Part shown: piece by piece, positions 58,936-64,000 of the stretch
Layout of the letters: each line of letters starts with the position of its first letter
Position numbering within the stretch: position 1 is the first letter of the stretch
Source of the DNA: Halosimplex salinum
GTDB taxonomy: Archaea; Halobacteriota; Halobacteria; Halobacteriales; Haloarculaceae
Length of the DNA stretch: 64,000 nucleotides
NCBI RefSeq assembly: GCF_003730195.1
Contig: NZ_QWGG01000002.1
Span: forward strand, 310,001-374,000
Direction of reading: 5' to 3'
The notes under the pieces: generated by a model
Seen by the model: only the letters and a program-made list of their open reading frames with translations
The model's database searches: none
What the model was told of the DNA's origin: nothing
Position numbers and translations under genes: made by a program

Positions 58936-59643
58936 ATGGGACTGATCGCGGAGTTCCGGCTGGTCTCCGAGGGGCTGGCGCTGGTCGACGTGGCAGCCGG
59001 GATCCCGGACGCGACCGTCGAGTTCGAGTCGGTCCAGGCGCGGCCCTCGGGACCGCCGACGTTCGTCGTGCAGACCGGTGGCGCCGACGCCGACGCGGTC
59101 GATGCGGCCTTCGCGGCCGCGGATTCGGTGACCGACCACTCGCTCCTCGCCGCCGAGGGTGGGACGCGACGCTACCGATGTCGGCCGACCGGCGGGCCCC
59201 CGGCGGACCTCGAACTGCTCGCGAACAACGGGTCGGTCCCCGAACGGGTGCTGGTCACGCCGACGGGCTGGGAGGAGCGGCGCTGGTTCGCCGACCGCGA
59301 GGAGTTCGCCCAGTTCCGCTCGTTCTGTCGGGCCAACGACTACCGGTTCCGCCTGGACCGCCTCGTCGAAGGCGACGACGGATCGGCCGGCCTCGGCACG
59401 AGTCCGTTCGGCCGCGACGACGACCTGTCCCGGCCACCCGAGATGACCGACGCCCAGCACGAGGCGCTCGTCGTCGCCCACGAGATGGGCTACTTCGACA
59501 CGCCGCGGACCGCCACGATGGCCGACGTCGCCGACGAACTCGGGGTCTCGTCCGCGTCGCTCTCCGAACGCCTCCGCCGCGCGCAGCACCACCTCGTCGC
59601 CGAGTTCCGCCGCAGTTCTGATTTAAAACCCCGAACAAATTAG
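58936..59643 (+). CDS. HTH_10 (bat-type) transcription regulator
   Basis: The protein has 235 residues. The N-terminal half is the bacterioopsin-activator-type sensor region (LIAEFRLVSEGLALVDVAAGIPDATVEFESVQ). The C-terminal HTH_10 has MTDAQHEALVVAHEMGYFDTPRTATMADVADELGVSSASLSERLRRAQHHL. It is a one-domain relative of the 40681-42705 regulator. It lies just upstream of an ABC exporter operon in the same direction and may control it; the effector is not apparent. Confidence 0.92.
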   Translation: MGLIAEFRLVSEGLALVDVAAGIPDATVEFESVQARPSGPPTFVVQTGGADADAVDAAFAAADSVTDHSLLAAEGGTRRYRCRPTGGPPADLELLANNGSVPERVLVTPTGWEERRWFADREEFAQFRSFCRANDYRFRLDRLVEGDDGSAGLGTSPFGRDDDLSRPPEMTDAQHEALVVAHEMGYFDTPRTATMADVADELGVSSASLSERLRRAQHHLVAEFRRSSDLKPRTN

Positions 59644-59679
59644 GGCACGGGCTACGGGTGCGCGGTCACAAGCACGCCT

Positions 59680-60720
59680 GTGACCGACGACACGCCGCGG
59701 ACAGACGGCGGTGGGGCCGCCATCGAGGCGCAGGGTGTGGAACTGACGTACGCCGACGGGACGGAGGCGGTGAAGGGGATCGACCTGACGGTCCCCGAGG
59801 GAGAGTTCTTCGGCTTCCTCGGTCCCAACGGCGCGGGGAAGACGACGACGATCAAGACGTTCGCCACGCTGCTCTCGCCGACCGGCGGCTCTATCACCGT
59901 CAACGGGTTCGACGTGTACGAGGAGCCCCGGAAGATTCGCGAGACGATCGGGTACATGGCCCAGGAGACGAGCGTCGACGAGGAGCTCACCGCCCGGGAG
60001 AACATCCGGTTCGCCGCGCAAGCCTACGGCGTCCCGAAACGCCAGCGCGCGGACCGCATCGACGAACTCCTCGACCTGGTCGACCTGGCGGACGTGGCCG
60101 ACAAGGAGGCCGGCGAGTTCTCCGGCGGGATGAAGAAGCGACTCGACGCCGCGACGGCGCTGGTCCACCAGCCGCCGCTGGTGTTCCTCGACGAACCGAC
60201 GACGGGACTGGACCCGAAAGCCAGAAACCGCCTCTGGGAGTACTTCGAGCGCATCAACGAGCGCGGGACGACGCTCTTTCTCACGACGCAGTACCTCGAA
60301 GAGGCCGACCAGCTCTGTGAACGGATCTCCGTGATCCTCGACGGCGAGATCGTCGCCACGGGGTCGCCGATGGAACTGAAACGCCGCGTCGGCGGGGAGA
60401 TCCTCGACGTCGAGATCCCCGCGGGGGACGAAGCCCGCGAGCGGGCCGCCGAGATAGCCCGCGAGGGCGACGTGTTCGACGCCGACGCGGACGTGGCGCG
60501 CTCGGAGGACGGGATCACCGTCACCGCAGAGCGGGCCCGCGAACACGGCACCGACCTGCTCGTGGCGCTCCGGGACGCCGGGATCACGGTGACCGGGTTC
60601 AACATCCGGGCGCCGACGTTAGACGACGTGTTCCTCGCGATCACCGGCGAGGAACTCGACTCGGAGGACCGTTCGGCCGACGCGGCGACCGTGACGGAAC
60701 CGGAGGTGAGCGCCGAATGA
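59680..60720 (+). CDS. ABC-2 type transporter ATP-binding protein
   Basis: The protein has 346 residues. Walker A is GPNGAGKTTT, Q-loop MAQETSVDEELTARENI, signature EFSGGMKKRLDAATAL, Walker B LVFLDEPTTGLDPKARNRLWEYF, and an H-switch-like TTQY instead of His. A C-terminal DrrA-like domain (about 240-330) is present. It pairs with the permease gene that starts in its last codon (ATGA). DrrA/NatA-type exporters move drugs, lipids or ions; the substrate cannot be told. The start is GTG 59680, and TTTAAAA 52-58 nt upstream is the likely TATA. Confidence 0.94.
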   Translation: MTDDTPRTDGGGAAIEAQGVELTYADGTEAVKGIDLTVPEGEFFGFLGPNGAGKTTTIKTFATLLSPTGGSITVNGFDVYEEPRKIRETIGYMAQETSVDEELTARENIRFAAQAYGVPKRQRADRIDELLDLVDLADVADKEAGEFSGGMKKRLDAATALVHQPPLVFLDEPTTGLDPKARNRLWEYFERINERGTTLFLTTQYLEEADQLCERISVILDGEIVATGSPMELKRRVGGEILDVEIPAGDEARERAAEIAREGDVFDADADVARSEDGITVTAERAREHGTDLLVALRDAGITVTGFNIRAPTLDDVFLAITGEELDSEDRSADAATVTEPEVSAE

Positions 60721-61610
60721 GCGATGGCCGACCCGGGGAGTCTGCCACACACGGCGGAACGACGACGTTCACCCCGTCGGGCAACTCCTTCCTCGGCGAC
60801 TTCTGGGTGAACTTCGTCCGCTGGAACCGGAAGGCGGTACGCAACCCGTTCGTCGTCGTCGGGTCGCTCGTCCAGCCGATCATCTTCCTCGTGCTGTTCA
60901 CGCAGGTGTTCGGCCAGGTCGCCACCGGCGCGATCCGGAGCGGTGGCGGCGCCGCCATCTCCTACGAGACGTTCCTCCTGCCCGCCATCGCCATGCAGGT
61001 GTCGCTGGCGGCCGCCGCGGGGTCGGGGATCGGCCTCGTCAACGACATGGAGGAGGGGATGTTCGAGAAGGTGCTCGTCACGCCGATGAGCCGCACCGCC
61101 GTCTTCCTCGGGAAGACCGCGGCCGAACTCCTGCGGATCGTCGTCCAGATCGTGATGATCCTCGGACTCGGAGTCCTCCTGGGCGCGGAGATCGCGACCG
61201 GGCTGGCCGGCGCCGTCGGCATCGTCCTGATGGGTATCGTCTTCTCGCTGTGGTACGTGGCGTTCACGAACATCGTCGCCGTGCTCACCCAGGACCAGGA
61301 GTCGACGATCATCGGCGCCAACCTGCTCCAGTTCCCCCTGCTGTTCGTCTCGACGGCGTTTCTCCCGCTGGACGTGCTGCCGGGCTGGATCCAGACGGTC
61401 GCACGATTTAACCCCGTCACCTACGGCGTCGACGGCGCCCGCGCGCTCATGCTCGGCGAGGACGTGATGACCGTCCTCGAAGTCACGCGCTTCGGCGGCA
61501 TCTGGGACACGCTCGTCCCCGCGATCGCCGTCCTCCTCGCGCTCGATCTGGTGCTGGGCGGCGCCATGGTCTACCTGCTCAACCGCGCGTCGAGTTCCTC
61601 CGTGCAGTGA
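60717..61610 (+). CDS. ABC-2 type transporter permease
   Basis: The protein has 297 residues with six predicted helices. A cytosolic N-terminus precedes VNFVRWNRKAVRNPFVVVGSLVQPIIFLVLFTQVFG. The conserved ABC-2 segment MEEGMFEKVLVTPMSRTAVFLGKTAAELLRI is followed by LFVSTAFLPLDVLPGWIQTVARFNPVTYGVDGAR, typical of DrrB/NodJ-like permeases. ATG 60717 overlaps the ATP-binding gene by 4 nt. Together they make a complete half-size exporter. Confidence 0.93.
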   Translation: MSDGRPGESATHGGTTTFTPSGNSFLGDFWVNFVRWNRKAVRNPFVVVGSLVQPIIFLVLFTQVFGQVATGAIRSGGGAAISYETFLLPAIAMQVSLAAAAGSGIGLVNDMEEGMFEKVLVTPMSRTAVFLGKTAAELLRIVVQIVMILGLGVLLGAEIATGLAGAVGIVLMGIVFSLWYVAFTNIVAVLTQDQESTIIGANLLQFPLLFVSTAFLPLDVLPGWIQTVARFNPVTYGVDGARALMLGEDVMTVLEVTRFGGIWDTLVPAIAVLLALDLVLGGAMVYLLNRASSSSVQ

Positions 61611-61701
61611 CCGGCGGCGCTTCCCGTCGACGGCCCTACGGGCGAATATCGGCCCGCAGAACCGCTCTACAGAGGGTGCTTGCCCCTTCACGCAGAGAGG
61701 G

Positions 61702-61707
61702 TTTATT
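61702..61707 (+). promoter_or_regulatory. TATA box of the DUF5789 gene
   Basis: TTTATT at -27 to -22 from ATG 61729, the ordinary haloarchaeal leaderless promoter. No CTTA arm lies upstream, unlike the dyad promoters. Confidence 0.5.
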
Positions 61708-61728
61708 GCTCGCACGTCTGCGGACCGT

Positions 61729-62112
61729 ATGACAGACGACGGCGGTCACGACCGATTCGAAGGCGTCGACTTCACCGAGATGAACCCCGTGCTCGAAGAA
61801 CTGTCGTACCCGGTGTCGACCGACGAGTTCGTCGCCGACCACGGCGACCGCGAGCTCCCGCGGACCAACGCCGACCCCATCTCCGTCGGGGAACTGTTCT
61901 CCTACATGGGCGACGCGACGTTCGAGTCCGAGGGGGAGCTCCGACAGACGCTCCTCGGGCAGATGCCCCGGGGCACCGGGGGGCGGACGAACTACTCCGA
62001 CCGCGGTGGTTCCACCCCGGTCACGACCGAGGCGGCGAAGCGGGTCGGCGAACAGACTGCCGCCGACCTGGAGCGGGGGGATGCGACCGACCCCGACGCC
62101 ACCCAGCAGTGA
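61729..62112 (+). CDS. DUF5789 family protein
   Basis: The 127-residue acidic protein has FEGVDFTEMNPVLEELSYPVSTDEFVADHGDRELPRTNADPISVGELF, a pattern I associate with the haloarchaeal DUF5789 family, related to chromatin or DNA-associated small proteins but without proven function. It has no membrane helix. The Asp/Thr-rich tail is probably disordered. Leaderless expression is indicated by the TATA position. Confidence 0.8.
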   Translation: MTDDGGHDRFEGVDFTEMNPVLEELSYPVSTDEFVADHGDRELPRTNADPISVGELFSYMGDATFESEGELRQTLLGQMPRGTGGRTNYSDRGGSTPVTTEAAKRVGEQTAADLERGDATDPDATQQ

Positions 62113-62139
62113 GCGGCCGGCCGGCGTGGTCCGTCGGTC

Positions 62140-62499
62140 TCAGGCGCCGTCGAACCCCGGATCGTCCCTGTCCGGGTCCTCGACGACCTCGATCTCCACG
62201 TCGTCGCCGGCCAGTCCCAGCCGAGCGAACTGCGTGCGGACGTGTTCTCTCGCGGCGGCGAGCGCCGCCTCGCGGGTCTCGAACCCGCGGGTGATCGGCG
62301 CCTCGAAGGCCACCCGGCGCTCCGTGCCGTCGATCTGCTGGATCTGCCCGCCCGATTCGACCTCGTAGAACTCGTCGCAGACCCAGACGTACGGGGCGCC
62401 CTCGTCGGGCGCGCCCTCGAAGGTGGGCGGCCGCTCGCCGCGCTCGTACAGCGTCCCCGTCAGCGCCGTCCCGCCCGCGTGGCCGCGTACCAGTAACAT
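62140..62499 (-). CDS. Haloarchaeal hypothetical protein (DUF7113-like)
   Basis: This 119-residue acidic protein starts MLLVRGHAGGTALTGTLYERG and has beta strands (PYVWVCDEFYEVESGGQIQ) and a helix (ETREAALAAAREHVRTQFARLG). I associate it tentatively with DUF7113. No signal peptide, no operon partners; it converges with the DUF5789 gene (27 nt apart). Confidence 0.72.
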   Translation of the reverse strand: MLLVRGHAGGTALTGTLYERGERPPTFEGAPDEGAPYVWVCDEFYEVESGGQIQQIDGTERRVAFEAPITRGFETREAALAAAREHVRTQFARLGLAGDDVEIEVVEDPDRDDPGFDGA

Positions 62500-62624
62500 C
62501 TCTCGAAACTACGGCGCCGACGGCCAAAAGGACGCCGGCCCCGCACCCACCTGCCCCGCCCCGCTCTCGCCCTTCCCCCTCCCCCGCTCCCGCCTCCGCC
62601 CCAGCCATCGGCGACCGTTCCCGG

Positions 62625-63437
62625 TCAGAGTACCAGATCCGCGACGACGGGCAGGTGGTCGGACGGGAACCAGCCGTCGCCGACCACGTCGGCGGCGACG
62701 CCGTACCCGTCGACCTCGCAGTCGGCGACGAAGACGTGGTCGATCTGGCGACCCGGCCGGAGCGACTCGAAGTCTGTCCTGGTGGTCGACGGGCCGTGGG
62801 GCGGGTACGCGCTCGCGTCGCGGGCGTCGACCAACGGGCTCTCTCGGTCTCCGGTCCCTGCGAGGACGGCGTGCGGGTCGTCGCCGGCGACGCAGTTGAA
62901 GTCGCCAGCGACGACGGCCGGCGTCCGTCCGCCGTCGTCCGCGTCCCGGAGCGCGGCGACGCGGTCCCGGAGCACCCGCGCCCCTTCGCGGCGGGCGCGC
63001 TCGCCCTCGTGGTCGAGGTGCGTACCACAGAACAGCAGGGAGTCGCCGGTCCGGCGGTCGGTCAGGCGGACCCAGGTCGCGATCCGGGGGTAGGTCGCGT
63101 CCCAGCCGACGCTCCCCGGGTCGTCGGGTGTCGGCGAGAGCCAGAACGTCCCCGCGTCGGCGCGCTCGAAGCGGTCGCGGCGATAGCCGACGGGGCAGAA
63201 CTCCCCCTCGTCGTCGGCCGTCTCGCGCGACTGCCCGACCCACTCGTACTCCGGAAGCGCCTCGCGAACGTCGGCGTACTGGTGCGAGAGCGGTTCCTGC
63301 AGCCCGATCACGTCCGGGCGGTGAAAGCGGAGCGTGCTCGCGACGGCGTCGCGCCTGGCCGCCCAGTCGAACTCCCCGTCGCTCGCCACGTCGCGGCGAA
63401 CGTTGTACGTGAGCACGCGGACGGCGTCACGGTCCAT
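62625..63437 (-). CDS. Endonuclease/exonuclease/phosphatase family hydrolase
   Basis: The protein has 270 residues. VRVLTYNVRRDV gives the conserved Asn, DVIGLQEPLSHQY the catalytic Glu, LLFCGTHLDHEGERARREGA the His/Asp pair, PAVVAGDFNCVAGDD the GDFN motif, and GWFPSDHLPVVADLVL the C-terminal SDHxP. This is a complete EEP active site (Mg-dependent phosphodiesterase; DNA, sphingolipid or phosphoinositide-like substrates are all known in the family). It has no signal peptide. ATG 63437 is preferred because the longer frame upstream runs through a 59-nt hairpin. Confidence 0.92.
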   Translation of the reverse strand: MDRDAVRVLTYNVRRDVASDGEFDWAARRDAVASTLRFHRPDVIGLQEPLSHQYADVREALPEYEWVGQSRETADDEGEFCPVGYRRDRFERADAGTFWLSPTPDDPGSVGWDATYPRIATWVRLTDRRTGDSLLFCGTHLDHEGERARREGARVLRDRVAALRDADDGGRTPAVVAGDFNCVAGDDPHAVLAGTGDRESPLVDARDASAYPPHGPSTTRTDFESLRPGRQIDHVFVADCEVDGYGVAADVVGDGWFPSDHLPVVADLVL

Positions 63438-63473
63438 ACCCGACTGTCGGGCGTGGGGGTCCTTGAGCCTACC

Positions 63474-63532
63474 CACCCATCTTTTTCCCGGAGGGGTCGC
63501 CTGCGGCGACCCCTCCGGCAAAAACATGGGTG
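63474..63532. repeat. 59-nt hairpin, 28-bp stem
   Basis: Arms 63474-63501 and 63505-63532 pair at 26 of 28 positions around a TGC loop; the inner part is GGAGGGGTCGCC/GGCGACCCCTCC. It lies 36 nt upstream of the EEP hydrolase start. Confidence 0.85.
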
Positions 63533-63539
63533 AAAAAGG

Positions 63540-63575
63540 CCGGACGACTCGCTCACTGCGTTCGCTCGCGTCCGG
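63540..63575. repeat. Inverted repeat
   Basis: CCGGACG (63540-63546) pairs with CGTCCGG (63569-63575). The loop itself contains CTCGCTCACTGCGTTCGCTCG. Confidence 0.7.
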
Positions 63576-63579
63576 TGAA

Positions 63580-63598
63580 CCGGCGCCTTCGGCGCCGG
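63580..63598. repeat. Perfect hairpin, 8-bp stem
   Basis: CCGGCGCC-TTC-GGCGCCGG. Confidence 0.85.
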
Positions 63599-63855
63599 AT
63601 GCTCAGTGCAGGGCCTAACGAATAGCTATGCATTCGCGCGAACGCAGTGAGCGCGATTCACCGTCAGAGCAAGCTCTGAAGAGCCCGCGGTCGTTCGCGG
63701 CGCTCACTCCCGCGGACACCGAAGCCGAGCGAAGTGAGGCTCCGGCCTTTTTCACCACCGGAAGACGGTTCTGCTCGTTCGCTTCGCTCACTGCGCGGAC
63801 TGCGACTTCCGAGCCTTGCCTCACTTCGCTCGGCAAGACCATGTTTTTGGCTAGC

Positions 63856-63874
63856 GAGGGACCGAAGGTCCCTC
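63856..63874. repeat. Perfect hairpin, 8-bp stem
   Basis: GAGGGACC-GAA-GGTCCCTC. Confidence 0.85.
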
Positions 63875-63914
63875 GGACCATGCGAACGGGCGGCTTCTCC
63901 GCCCGTGAGCAGAT

Positions 63915-63941
63915 GGTGGGTCGCGCATGGCGCGACCCACC
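63915..63941. repeat. Perfect hairpin, 12-bp stem
   Basis: GGTGGGTCGCGC-ATG-GCGCGACCCACC. It resembles the large hairpin at 63474-63532 in size of loop and flanking T/A tracts. Confidence 0.85.
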
Positions 63942-64000
63942 AGCGAAAAAGATGGGGGCGGAAAGCGTTTCACGTCGCAGTACGACGTGGCGGGTATGTC

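Larger units (their letters stand above)
63438..64000. other. Palindrome-dense gene-free region at the right edge
   Basis: The region has 563 bases with at least five strong hairpins and repeated words (TCGCTCACTGCG-type, GGCCTTTTTCACC and its complement). An 88-codon minus-strand frame at 63615-63881 is a by-product of these palindromes. No gene is called. Confidence 0.6.

Noticed and set aside
63615..63881. 88-aa frame at the right edge
   Set aside because: It is built from palindromic repeats (SEVAVRAVSEANE-like text is a translation of hairpins).

Overview
The window reads as a haloarchaeal chromosome segment. It has very high GC, acidic proteins, Tat signal peptides on the secreted proteins, GTG and ATG starts with 4-nt stop/start overlaps, and haloarchaeal families such as bacterio-opsin-activator-type HTH regulators, DUF7344, DUF1616, amphi-Trp and NurA. 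No rRNA, tRNA, CRISPR array or intact insertion sequence was seen. The genus cannot be named from sequence alone.

Left two thirds (about 0.4-40 kb): a cell-surface polysaccharide or glycosylation island. It has the amino end of GlmS at the left edge, a nucleotide-sugar dehydrogenase, six glycosyltransferase-like genes (two GT2, two GT4, one DUF354, one polytopic GT-C-like), two Wzx-type flippases, four alkaline-phosphatase/sulfatase-superfamily enzymes, three Tat lipoproteins with NodB-like deacetylase domains, one cytosolic-type deacetylase, two Tat-exported right-handed beta-helix proteins, an asparagine-synthase-like enzyme, an LMW tyrosine phosphatase, an ATP-grasp enzyme, an aldo/keto reductase and DUF1616 and YdjM-type membrane proteins. 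The likely flow is sugar activation, assembly on a carrier at the inner membrane face, flipping, then trimming or decoration outside. Several modules are present twice as diverged paralogs (beta-helix plus deacetylase, flippase, AlkP enzyme). An AT-richer patch at 25.7-27.7 kb with a lone SAM methyltransferase between imperfect inverted repeats looks acquired.

40-47 kb: a bat-type regulator divergent from a DUF4129 / DUF7269-like / DUF58 / DUF7519-like operon, with a MoxR ATPase encoded convergently. 47-64 kb: mostly ordinary genes (DUF892 protein, phosphoglycerate mutase, NurA, oxidoreductases, an ABC-2 exporter, an EEP-family hydrolase) plus a second small surface-type operon of one AlkP enzyme and two FemAB/GNAT-like proteins. 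The last 560 bases are packed with hairpins.

The strongest unexplained signal is a 17-bp dyad, CTTA-N9-TAAG. Oriented toward the gene it is roughly (C/G)TTAC-N7-(G/C)ATAA(G/T/C). It occurs about 25 times in intergenic DNA. In some 19 cases it ends 28-34 nt before a start codon, and it lies in front of nearly every transcription unit of the glycan island, glmS, the bat-like regulator, the DUF4129 operon, moxR and the AlkP/FemAB operon. It fixes many start codons. At seven of these promoters the start codon at that fixed spacing does not belong to the main gene. It opens a short leader ORF (4-53 codons) that stops on, against or just inside the main start, as ATGA, GTGA, TAGATG or a short overlap. 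This suggests a shared regulon with translationally coupled leader ORFs.
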